Of a DNA stretch of 64,000 nt, positions 1-8,479 are shown in pieces (the first letter of the stretch is position 1; each line of letters opens with the position of its first letter). The notes beneath the pieces were generated by a model. It saw only the letters and a program-made list of their open reading frames with translations. It searched no databases and was not told the DNA's origin. The translations under genes were made by a program, and so were the position numbers. The DNA is taken from positions 1 to 64,000 of the forward strand of contig JAEWRI010000009.1 of the NCBI GenBank assembly GCA_023460085.1. Reading direction: 5' to 3'. This DNA comes from Bacillota bacterium (lineage in GTDB: Bacteria > Bacillota > Clostridia > Christensenellales > SZUA-584).

Positions 1-120
1 ACCTCCTTTTGATTTTACTTTCGCGGCTGCTAGACCGCTTTCAGTATATCAAAGGGAGTTTTCTTCTCCATAGCTTAAGCCTTTTGGAACTCCCCGGCAT
101 AGCCGGGGGTTTTCGAATAC
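1..120 (-). promoter_or_regulatory. Leader of a minus-strand gene starting just left of the window
   Basis: Read on the minus strand, the window ends in AAAAGGAGGT, a near-perfect ribosome site, so a gene probably starts a few bases beyond base 1. Its leader carries a tight stem, CCCCGGC-ATA-GCCGGGG (92-108), and a shorter GCGG/CCGC stem near 22-37. Strong leader hairpins of this kind are known at the left ends of IS200/IS605-type elements, but no transposase is visible here, so that identity is a guess. On the plus strand the 92-108 stem is followed by TTTT and could also act as a terminator. Confidence 0.35.
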
Positions 121-128
121 AAAAAAAA

Positions 129-146
129 GCACAGCATTCGCTGTGC
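129..146 (-). terminator. Rho-independent terminator of the small 89-aa gene
   Basis: Perfect 7-bp stem GCACAGC-ATTC-GCTGTGC. On the minus strand it is followed by eight T residues (A run at 121-128). It lies 21 bases after the stop of the gene at 168-437. Confidence 0.85.
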
Positions 147-167
147 CCGTCTCCAAACCATTGCCCG

Positions 168-437
168 TTACGCGGTTCTGGCTTCGGAAAAATTCTTCCC
201 GCGCTTGGTCAGCTCCAGCCAATACGGCACCCCGGTATCGGTAACGCGGTTGGTGTGACTGGCAAGATAGCCCGCCATAATCAGCGCATGAATCGCGCGA
301 ATAAACTGATCGCTTTCTTCCTTGTCCATCAAAAGCGTGGCGTTATCTACCGCGAACGTTAATGAGACGCCTTCCGGCAATCCCTTGTCAATTTCATTAA
401 GCCTTTTCAGTGCTTCCTTCTGTGCTTGAGTCAACAT
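168..437 (-). CDS. Small hypothetical protein, winged-helix-like
   Basis: 89 residues that I do not recognise as a named family. The N-terminal half is mostly helical and charged. The end (YWLELTKRGKNF) looks like the last strand and wing of a winged-helix DNA-binding fold, in which W/L-x-L-T-x-x-G is common. There is no signal peptide or membrane segment. AAGGAGG lies about 10 bases before the ATG. It sits downstream of the tubulin/VWA operon on the same strand, but a strong terminator (584-605) separates them, so it is probably its own transcription unit and not a member of that system. It has its own terminator at 129-146. Confidence 0.6.
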   Translation of the reverse strand: MLTQAQKEALKRLNEIDKGLPEGVSLTFAVDNATLLMDKEESDQFIRAIHALIMAGYLASHTNRVTDTGVPYWLELTKRGKNFSEARTA

Positions 438-583
438 GCACCCGATGCCTCCTTCTTTTCGATCGCACGAAGGACATTATAATCCGTTTCCGTTCGCGGT
501 ACAAGCGCAAAATCATGCCATATAGGTTCTTTTTATATACCATAACCACTTGTTTTGTCATCGCACGGCACTGAAGCAGCAAA

Positions 584-605
584 AAAGAGCCGTTTTCGGC
601 TCTTT
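584..605 (-). terminator. Terminator of the VWA/tubulin operon
   Basis: Perfect 9-bp stem AAAGAGCCG-TTTT-CGGCTCTTT starting 26 bases past the stop codon of the 1914-aa gene, followed on the minus strand by a T run. It ends the four-gene operon cleanly. Confidence 0.88.
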
Positions 606-630
606 CGTATATGGCCTTTCTGCCGTAAAT

Positions 631-3600
631 TTACTGCAGGGGATGACTGTCTGTAGAACGGAACGGCGTCTTGCTTACCGGTGCAAAAATCCCTGTGAGC
701 AGCGGATACTCCGCGATATACCTGCGGAATCCCTCGCCATATTCGTCGTCGCGCTGCATTGTACAAATCTCCTTGCGCTTTGCGTAGGCAAGCTCATTGA
801 TGAAAATCAGGTATTGTATTTCCACCCATGTAGCCATGCCCTCGTATACAGGGAGGCTTTCTTTTTTATCGTATGTCCGATGAATCTCTTTTTCATCCCA
901 GTTGATGTACTGCCATATATGCGTCAGCTCGTGGGCAATGGTGGATGCCGCCACCAACTTTGGCGCTCCGCTTTCTATCAATATGGTGTATCCGTCGCGG
1001 TCGTGTATCGCCACGCCTACCGCACGCGGCATAAACCCGGCCTCTTTTTTTAGTGTATAACCCAATTTTCGCGCGATCTTGGCCGCGGACGCAAACTTGA
1101 TTCGTATGGAAGCGTCAATGCGTATCTGGAAAAATGCGCCCATGTTCTTCAATGCTTCATTAAATATAGCGATGAAGCCGTCCAGCGTTTTCACAGCGGT
1201 ACGCGAACAAACGTTGCAGCGCTCACGCCCGTCGCCCAGCGTTTCGTATTCAACACCCGTCAGCTCGCAGCCGCAGAAATCGCAGCAGTGCGCATCCTGC
1301 TGATTTGGGTTGTAGTTGCGCGCGGTCTGTTCCGCCTCTTTCTGCTTCTCGCGCGCCTGCTGCAGCGCGTTGCGATGGAAGCCGTAGCGCATTAAATACT
1401 CCAGCGTCTCGGCGGGTTCCAGCAGATGAGCGTCCCGTCCGCCGCCGAAAAGCATATAGTGTGAGTCCGCATAAGGAGTCAATATTTCAGCAGGCTGTTC
1501 GCCTTGCGCAGAAGGTTGTTCGGCACTTTCATCCATGCTTTCAGGCAGCGGGGCGGCTTCACCGAGTTGCCCGTCCTGAGCGACATTTTCCCCCGCAGAA
1601 TCTGCCGACGTTTCCGCATCGTGCACAAGCGCCTCGGCGGCATTTTGCGCAGGCATTGTCTGCCCGTCCGTCTCCGTTACGACGTCTCCCGTTTCCGCAG
1701 TCTGTTCCATGGTCGCGCCAGCGTCATCTACAGGTTCCCCCGACACTTCCGGCATCGTCTCTCCCATTGCCGCGGGCTGCTCTTCCACCGGCGCTGCATC
1801 CGCGTCCTGCGCGAGAACGGTCTGATCCGCTTCCGGCAAGGAATCCCCTTCCGCGGGCTGTTTCTCTTCAGGAGAAACTTCTTCAGCCGCCACAGGTTCT
1901 GGCGCAGCGTCCAGCCCGATGCCCATCGGGGTATCATCGGCTTTTTCCGCAGGCTCATCCTGGGCCTTGGTAATCTGTAATTCCGCAGACGCACCAGCGT
2001 CTTCCAAAGCAACCGCTGGCCCGGCTTCCTGTGTTTCAACGGATTGAACCATGGCAGAACCATCGGTATCTTCCGCTGGCTCTTCGGCGCTGCGTTCAGT
2101 CCCCGCCGACGCTTTTACTGAATCCGGTAAAGACTCCGTTGCCGCAGAGGCATCGTCTGTATTCATTGCCGCCGCTTCGGGTTCAGTGCCCTGCGCAGCA
2201 CCGACAAGCCTCGCGCCAGTTTCAGCGGCTTCCGTAACGATCTCCGCATTCAGGGCTATATCACTGTGGTCCTGCATCTCTTCATTCGTTTCGGATGATG
2301 TCTCCTCCGCAGGTATATCTTCGTCGGCAGGTATAATGATGATATCGTCGTCCTTGGATCGCATTTCGATTACCCTGTCCGGGAGCTCTCCGCTCCCGTC
2401 CGCGTTATCTTCGGCATTTACGGTGCCTCCGTCAGGCTCCGCAATACCCTCCTGCGCATCTTTGGTTTCCAAGGACACGCTGACTTCTTCCGGCGTTTTA
2501 ACCAAATCCCCCGCAACGGCATCGGGCACCGGCGTATCGGTAACCGCCTCCGCCTCTTCCGGGACATCTTCAATACCCGTCGTCTCTTGCTCCGGTTCCC
2601 GCGTATCTCCGGATTCTTCACCCGTCTCCGGCTGCGTTTCCGAAGGTGTACCCATTGCTCCGTCAGGCTCCTGAATATCCGCAGCTGCATTTATTTCCGG
2701 GTCAGGCTTCGCAGCCATTCCTTCCACGACTTCATACTCGTCCGAAAGCTCCGGCATATGCACAGGTTCATCAGCCTCCGCGCCCGCAATCGTCTCCGCC
2801 GCTTCATCAGCTGCATCCGCTTCGGGAGTTTCCGCGATTTCATCCGATTCAGCCGAAGACACATCCATACCCGGATCTTCAAGGAACTGCGTTTCCGTAT
2901 TTGTAGCTTCCTCCAGCGCGGTTTTCTCAGTCCCCTCTGTGACTTCCTCGGGCGCGGCAGACTCCGTCACCGCGGTTTCTATAATCGCTTCCGTCCGGGG
3001 CTCCGCTTCCTCCGTAAAAGCCTCCGGCGCGGGCATCGCTGTCGCCTCTTCCGATATCGCTTCCGCCGCCGCCTTTGTTTCCGCAGTTTCAGTGTTATCT
3101 TCCGCAGCGGTCTTCTCCGGAAGGTCCTCCGGCGTTACCTCCAATTGAACGTCTGTTTCTTCCAAAGATTCTGCCGGCGGTTCTTTCGAAGCGTCAGACC
3201 CGGTCACGGCCAACGCGGTTTCTGCCGGCGACATTGCAGCTTCCACGGGCCGAACGATACCGGGTTCCGTTTGCTCAGCTGCAGCGGGCGGCTGCATGGC
3301 TTCTGTCTCCGCACCTGCCGCAGGCATGGGACCGGCGGGCGGCTGTCCGCCTTTCTTCTTCCGGCTGAATATCCGCTTCAGCCACGCGAAGAAACGCATC
3401 AGGAAGCATTTCTTTTTCTCCTTCTTCGCCACCGGCAACGGCGCTGCGGGCAGCGGTTCAGACTCTTCGGGGACGGGCGGCGGAAGCAGCATCTCTCGAT
3501 GCCACGAAAGATAATCCGCGATAATTTCCAGGCAGCGCTCCATGTTGCGCTCCAGAGAAGCCAGAAGCCCGATGTCTATCTGGCTGTCCTCAATAATGTA

Positions 3601-6375
3601 GATGCATTCCTCATCCGCACTGGTTATTTCATACTGCATCGCGGGGCAATTCTCGCCCTCGGGCAGCCCCGTCACCGCCGCGATATATTCCCAGTCGTCG
3701 GGATACAGCGTCACGAAAAGCTCGTTCAGCAGCACCGCAATGGTCTTGCGAACTGCAGCGGAAGCGCCGGGCATGGTGATGCGCATCACCGCCTTCTGTA
3801 CATAGCGGCGTTCCGGGATTCCCGCTACCTCCACACGAACCGCATTTTGAAGGTCGTGAAAGTCTTCCATCCGAAGGTAACCGCGGGTGATACACCGTAC
3901 ATCCGCGTACCCGGTCTCAAAACGGATGTCGGAAACCGTGTGTTCGTTGCCCACCCGCTCGGTGCGCCGCCAGTTTTCCAACGAGTAGCTGCGAAGCTGC
4001 CGATAATAAAATCTTCCTTCAATATGATCGGCGGCGCGCCGTATCAGCATGCCGTTCTTTCGTGTAATTGCATAAATCTCATAGTACTTGCCCGCGAACA
4101 CATGGAACTGTCCCGGTATAAAGGCCTGGTAAAGCTGTCCGTTCAGCCGGGAACCCAGAAAGTGCTTGCGTTCCTGTTTGTCCTCGGCCACGTAATAAGC
4201 GTTTTCGAGTTCCGCGAGTATGCCGTCCAGCTGCCGGTTATGCCGGTTTAGCACCACATAAGGCTTGCGGTAGCTGCCCGACCCGTCTTTGTTGAGTTCA
4301 TCGAAATCGAGCACGCGGAGCGCGTTGCGCACGCCGAAGTACTCCTCCAGCAACAGTTCCGTCTCTTTCAGCGCGCCATGTGCGCACTCCAGTCCGAAGT
4401 GGATAAAGTACTTCTCTATCTCCTGCTCCGTTATCCTTCCGGCGGCCAGCTTCATGATGACCATCAGTGCAAGGTTGCGGCGGGTATGCGCATACTCCGG
4501 CGCGAGCGATGGGATCGCCTTGGCATCCCTGTAGAACAGCTCCGCGTTTTGGCTCATATACTCCCGCAGCAGATAATTGGGACTGATCACGTTCACAAAG
4601 CCCTGATTGGTGGAACGCGTATTGTACTGGCGCAGTACCTCGAACAGGTTGCAGTACTCGTCCTCCACCACGACAAAGCTGTTGGGTTTTACCGTGGCGT
4701 CCCAGAGCGAGGGACAAAAGCGGATATAGCGGTCGATGGCGCTTTGCATCAGCGGTATGCTCATATACTGACACAGCGGCTGATAGTACTGCCCGGCAAT
4801 CCAGCGCATATCCACCACAGGGAATTTGCGTCCGCTGAACCACGTGACCTGAGATACCTGATTTTTGATGGCGGCCACCGCCAGTTCCGTTCCTACGCCA
4901 AGGTAGTGGGCGATGTTGGGAAACAGCCGGTGATGCAGAAATTCGCCGTCGGCACTCCAGCACATGTACGAGCTGCGACCAATAAGCGCATTCGTTGCGG
5001 ATACCTCGGAGAGGCTGACTTTGAGCGCATGCGACAGCACATCCAGCAGCCCGTCCGAATTCTTGTCGCAGGCGCAGTAGATGACGCTGCTCTCACCGCG
5101 TCCCAGCCTGCCCACCACAAGCCGCAGCCCTATCTGGAACGTGGACATCAGCCGGGAAGGCTCGAGTATGATCACGTACGATACTTCATCAAAGAAGCGC
5201 TGATTGGCTTCCAACAGCGTCTGGTTGTAGAGCTCACAGCGCGGCAGTATGCCCACGTCGATGTCTTGCTCCTGCTCCTCCAGAATCTCCACGCGCCACA
5301 ATTCCGGCACGTTGGTAATCGCCGCGAGGCCTTCCTTCGCGTACCGGGCAATGTCCTCCTCCTGAGCATTGCGGCCCAATATGATGAGGCCCTTCCTGCG
5401 ATTCATCAGCAGGTAGTTCATCGGGAAAAACAGGTATTCTGATAGGTCATTATGAAACGGATTCGAGAATAGTATGCTCTTGCCGAGCAGTATGTCCCGC
5501 GACGAATTCAGATAGTTGATATCCGGACGAAAGCCATGCTTCATGCGGTTGACAACGTATTTCCCGAGGGCGGCCACGCCCGCGTCGTCAGAGGTCAGCA
5601 GCTCGTCCAGCACCTCGGTGACGCTGGCGGCATTCTCCTCTGAAATACACTTGGAATCCTCGTGCAAAATACGTTCCCCAAAAAGCTGACGGTAAATGTC
5701 CCTCATTGGAAAATAATTGACGTTGGCGACGGCATCGTCATCCTCACCCGAAAAATCGTGCAGGATTTCAATCTTCGTCAGCCCGCCCAGAAAGAACGTG
5801 ATTTCGCCCAGCAGTATGAGGCTGAGCACCGGATAGAACGAAGTGACAAGCGAAGTATCCTTACCCGCGAAATACATGATACCCAGAACCAGCGCCGATG
5901 CCACGACCGCCATCACGTAAAACACCGTAAAGTAACGGCGGAATTGTACACGCCCGGTTTTGAGCACCCAAGCCTTCATTCCATCATCATATTCATAGAA
6001 AGGACGGATCAGCGCGCGAAGCCACGTGTTCTGCTTCTGCTTCCCTTGCCCGAAGATGGCACAGAGTATTCCCTTTACCACGAAAAACCCGATGAGCAAC
6101 AGCAGGTTTAGGAGGCAGATCACCAGCCAGTCGAGAGAAATGGAACCCAGAAAGGCCACCTTGTCCTTCAGCAGAGAGGCAAGCGTTTCCACCAGCGCAA
6201 TCAGCTTATCCAGCAGGATATAGGCGGTAATACCATAGGCCAGCGCAAAGAACGGAAAAAGCACCTGACGGCTGCGGCGCGCTTTTCTCAGGTTGATCTT
6301 CGGATAGAGCAGGCCGATCGCCAGAAACAACGCGATCCCCAGTATCAGCCCGATTTTATCGATCAATTGTTGCAT
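631..6375 (-). CDS. Giant membrane protein with acidic linker and C-terminal zinc-ribbon/HExxH (DA1-like) peptidase
   Basis: 1914 residues. Residues 1-230 hold about five hydrophobic segments. Residues ~230-985 form a large soluble region of unknown fold, followed by a very basic patch (KKEKKK, FSRKKK). Residues ~1012-1636 are a low-complexity tract dominated by Glu, Ala, Pro and Thr. After that come a Cys-rich zinc ribbon (C1697/C1698, C1701, C1703, then a CNVC near 1722) and a metallopeptidase signature, H1815-E-L-T-H1819, with a downstream EGMATWVE (E1845). Zinc ribbon followed by HExxH and EGx(n)W-x-E is the layout of DA1-like peptidases (LIM plus DA1 domain), so I infer a gluzincin-type protease. 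It is the last gene of the operon, 32 bases after the 681-aa gene. The start ATG at 6375 opens directly into the first hydrophobic segment. The peptidase call is fairly secure; the substrate is unknown. Confidence 0.8.
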   Translation of the reverse strand: MQQLIDKIGLILGIALFLAIGLLYPKINLRKARRSRQVLFPFFALAYGITAYILLDKLIALVETLASLLKDKVAFLGSISLDWLVICLLNLLLLIGFFVVKGILCAIFGQGKQKQNTWLRALIRPFYEYDDGMKAWVLKTGRVQFRRYFTVFYVMAVVASALVLGIMYFAGKDTSLVTSFYPVLSLILLGEITFFLGGLTKIEILHDFSGEDDDAVANVNYFPMRDIYRQLFGERILHEDSKCISEENAASVTEVLDELLTSDDAGVAALGKYVVNRMKHGFRPDINYLNSSRDILLGKSILFSNPFHNDLSEYLFFPMNYLLMNRRKGLIILGRNAQEEDIARYAKEGLAAITNVPELWRVEILEEQEQDIDVGILPRCELYNQTLLEANQRFFDEVSYVIILEPSRLMSTFQIGLRLVVGRLGRGESSVIYCACDKNSDGLLDVLSHALKVSLSEVSATNALIGRSSYMCWSADGEFLHHRLFPNIAHYLGVGTELAVAAIKNQVSQVTWFSGRKFPVVDMRWIAGQYYQPLCQYMSIPLMQSAIDRYIRFCPSLWDATVKPNSFVVVEDEYCNLFEVLRQYNTRSTNQGFVNVISPNYLLREYMSQNAELFYRDAKAIPSLAPEYAHTRRNLALMVIMKLAAGRITEQEIEKYFIHFGLECAHGALKETELLLEEYFGVRNALRVLDFDELNKDGSGSYRKPYVVLNRHNRQLDGILAELENAYYVAEDKQERKHFLGSRLNGQLYQAFIPGQFHVFAGKYYEIYAITRKNGMLIRRAADHIEGRFYYRQLRSYSLENWRRTERVGNEHTVSDIRFETGYADVRCITRGYLRMEDFHDLQNAVRVEVAGIPERRYVQKAVMRITMPGASAAVRKTIAVLLNELFVTLYPDDWEYIAAVTGLPEGENCPAMQYEITSADEECIYIIEDSQIDIGLLASLERNMERCLEIIADYLSWHREMLLPPPVPEESEPLPAAPLPVAKKEKKKCFLMRFFAWLKRIFSRKKKGGQPPAGPMPAAGAETEAMQPPAAAEQTEPGIVRPVEAAMSPAETALAVTGSDASKEPPAESLEETDVQLEVTPEDLPEKTAAEDNTETAETKAAAEAISEEATAMPAPEAFTEEAEPRTEAIIETAVTESAAPEEVTEGTEKTALEEATNTETQFLEDPGMDVSSAESDEIAETPEADAADEAAETIAGAEADEPVHMPELSDEYEVVEGMAAKPDPEINAAADIQEPDGAMGTPSETQPETGEESGDTREPEQETTGIEDVPEEAEAVTDTPVPDAVAGDLVKTPEEVSVSLETKDAQEGIAEPDGGTVNAEDNADGSGELPDRVIEMRSKDDDIIIIPADEDIPAEETSSETNEEMQDHSDIALNAEIVTEAAETGARLVGAAQGTEPEAAAMNTDDASAATESLPDSVKASAGTERSAEEPAEDTDGSAMVQSVETQEAGPAVALEDAGASAELQITKAQDEPAEKADDTPMGIGLDAAPEPVAAEEVSPEEKQPAEGDSLPEADQTVLAQDADAAPVEEQPAAMGETMPEVSGEPVDDAGATMEQTAETGDVVTETDGQTMPAQNAAEALVHDAETSADSAGENVAQDGQLGEAAPLPESMDESAEQPSAQGEQPAEILTPYADSHYMLFGGGRDAHLLEPAETLEYLMRYGFHRNALQQAREKQKEAEQTARNYNPNQQDAHCCDFCGCELTGVEYETLGDGRERCNVCSRTAVKTLDGFIAIFNEALKNMGAFFQIRIDASIRIKFASAAKIARKLGYTLKKEAGFMPRAVGVAIHDRDGYTILIESGAPKLVAASTIAHELTHIWQYINWDEKEIHRTYDKKESLPVYEGMATWVEIQYLIFINELAYAKRKEICTMQRDDEYGEGFRRYIAEYPLLTGIFAPVSKTPFRSTDSHPLQ

Positions 6376-6407
6376 GCGGGTGCAACCTCCAATAGTTACT
6401 TGCAGCG

Positions 6408-8453
6408 TTAAGACACAGGATCTCCGGGCGATACTTGTGAAACCGATTCATTTTGCGGTTCCTCCGCCGCAGGAGCGTCCTTTTGTTCCTCATCGTCAGA
6501 CTTGCTGATCAACTCCCTGGGAATAGTCTCAAACAGCTCCTGATAATATAGATAGCCCTTGGTTACAAACCGGTATGGCGCGTCAATGGAATCCGCGGCA
6601 TACTCCTTCGTATTGTTGAGCGGTATCAGTTCGTGTTGCGGAAGCACAGGAGCCATCAACTGCGCGGTGACATCGTTGCCGAACATCAGCGCATTCAAAT
6701 CGTCGTAATACTGCGTGGTCTCAAGCGGCTCGTAAGCAATATCCATACACTCCGCTATTCCGATGAACTGGCTGCGCAGCTGGTGGGCAAGAAGAAGCCG
6801 GTCAGACATAGATGAGTACCGATAGTCCCGGGTGTCCCGGATACACTTGAGTTCTTCCAGCGTCGCCTGACCTTTGATGAAAGCGCAGGCTTTCGTAAGG
6901 TACGCGGAGAAAAGGTCCATCGCGTCGGAGGTTTCATTGATGATTCCGCGCATGGCCGAGTTAAAGCCTTCAATCAACCTTCTCATTTTCTTTTTGTCAC
7001 GCAGCAGCATTACCAGGCCGCCCGCGCCCATCACCGCAATGGAAAGCACGATGATTCCAAGAGCGCCGAAAACATGCCCGGCATCCGTATCCGCGGCACC
7101 AATCACCAGCGGTATCATCCCAATGAAGAAAAGCCCGGCCGCGGCGATAAAACCCCAGCGCGCATCGCTGCGTGTCATCCGCTTCTTCATTTCCTTCTTA
7201 ATATCGTCATCCTTCTCGCCCAGGGTTTTATAAAACTGTTTTTTGTCGAGCAGCGTCACGGTGTCCATCTCAAACACCTCTCTGCCCGTCCGCTCGACGT
7301 ATTCCTCAAAGTCTTCCATCTGAAAGCGATCCAGCGCTTTCAACTCGCGCACGTTGAGTTTGGATCTCTCCCGCGTGTGCGCAGCCGCCAGAGACAGGGC
7401 CCTGTTCGGCACCTTTAAAAAGTAATGGAACTCCTTCATAATGGCGCTCACCTGAGCCGCCCACATGGGTTCGTCCTCAGTGGGCACATCCTTCACCAGT
7501 CCGATACCATTCGATTTTGCAACCAGTTGATCGTACTTGAAGTTTTCGTAAACCAGCGGTATCTGTTCGTTAATTTCCAGACGTTCCTGCGGATCGAGTT
7601 TTGGCATATCCGCATAGCTGTCGAAGTCCTTGATACCGCGGATCATCGAAGCGATACGACTCCCCGTTATACTCAGGAAGTCCTTCATTGCCTTGCTGTC
7701 GATGGTACAGTCGATGGTGTACAGCCGATAGGCTTGCAGCAGATTGGGTTCAAAGTCATTCACCGCGTAGTTCAGCACACAAACGAAGAACTTAAACAGC
7801 ATGTACCGATACTGGATATGGGAACGGTCAACGATATCAAACACCACAAAACGGCAGATTTTCGGGTAGTTGTTCCGCTCATAGAAGAGCGAATTGATCT
7901 GATCGTCATTATCGTTGAACTTGATCTGCAACTCCTCCAGATCATCCTTCTCGCCATGCTCCATTCGTTTTGAGAAATAGGTGATCTCCACCGGTGGAAT
8001 TACGGGCAGATAGTATTGATCCAGCAGTTCCTGCGGCGGCGTAATGGGCTCTGTGACAATCTCCGGAGGAGGCAGATAGCCATCCTTATCCTCCGCGCGT
8101 TCCTTCACCCTGGTCTTCACCTTACGCCTCAAACCGCCCAGTATCTGCGAGGCGCGAATAATATAATCCTCCTCATACTGAAATGGCTCATATATTTTCT
8201 TTTCGGAATGGTTTGGCCTGTCATACACGTTTTTGCATTTAAGGTTTTCCGGCTCGATTACGAAGGCTGCCCGCCATTTCTCAACGCCTTTGAGTATGCC
8301 AAAGAGATCCGGGAAGGAATCGGAAAACCCGATTCCCTCCGTATTCCATTTGGCAATCTGTATTTTTCCGTCGCTGCAATAAGGCGCAAACAGCATGGAA
8401 AACTGCTCCATCTGCGGCTGCGATTGCTCGTCGAAAAACAGTACTGTAAACAT
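6408..8453 (-). CDS. Two-helix membrane protein of the tubulin/VWA operon
   Basis: 681 residues with no family I can name. Residues 1-~425 are soluble, charged and mostly helical. Two membrane segments (about 431-452 and 465-488) form a hairpin. About 190 residues follow, ending in an acidic tail rich in E, D, P and Q. No signal peptide is visible, so both soluble parts should face the cytoplasm, where they could dock the tubulin-like protein to the membrane. AAGGTG precedes the ATG at 8453. It starts 26 bases after the tubulin-like gene and ends 32 bases before the giant protein, so co-transcription and a shared complex are likely. Function is inferred only from context. Confidence 0.75.
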   Translation of the reverse strand: MFTVLFFDEQSQPQMEQFSMLFAPYCSDGKIQIAKWNTEGIGFSDSFPDLFGILKGVEKWRAAFVIEPENLKCKNVYDRPNHSEKKIYEPFQYEEDYIIRASQILGGLRRKVKTRVKERAEDKDGYLPPPEIVTEPITPPQELLDQYYLPVIPPVEITYFSKRMEHGEKDDLEELQIKFNDNDDQINSLFYERNNYPKICRFVVFDIVDRSHIQYRYMLFKFFVCVLNYAVNDFEPNLLQAYRLYTIDCTIDSKAMKDFLSITGSRIASMIRGIKDFDSYADMPKLDPQERLEINEQIPLVYENFKYDQLVAKSNGIGLVKDVPTEDEPMWAAQVSAIMKEFHYFLKVPNRALSLAAAHTRERSKLNVRELKALDRFQMEDFEEYVERTGREVFEMDTVTLLDKKQFYKTLGEKDDDIKKEMKKRMTRSDARWGFIAAAGLFFIGMIPLVIGAADTDAGHVFGALGIIVLSIAVMGAGGLVMLLRDKKKMRRLIEGFNSAMRGIINETSDAMDLFSAYLTKACAFIKGQATLEELKCIRDTRDYRYSSMSDRLLLAHQLRSQFIGIAECMDIAYEPLETTQYYDDLNALMFGNDVTAQLMAPVLPQHELIPLNNTKEYAADSIDAPYRFVTKGYLYYQELFETIPRELISKSDDEEQKDAPAAEEPQNESVSQVSPGDPVS

Positions 8454-8479
8454 AAATTACACCTTCCGCAGGCCAGTCC

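Noticed and set aside
397..582. 61-codon minus-strand reading frame before the 89-aa gene
   Set aside because: Overlaps the start of the next gene, has no ribosome site at its start, and its Arg-rich sequence looks like chance translation of leader DNA.
1305..4251. Long plus-strand reading frames opposite the giant membrane-protein gene
   Set aside because: They are antisense shadows of a Glu/Ala-rich coding region; their Arg/Pro/Ser composition and lack of ribosome sites do not look like real proteins.
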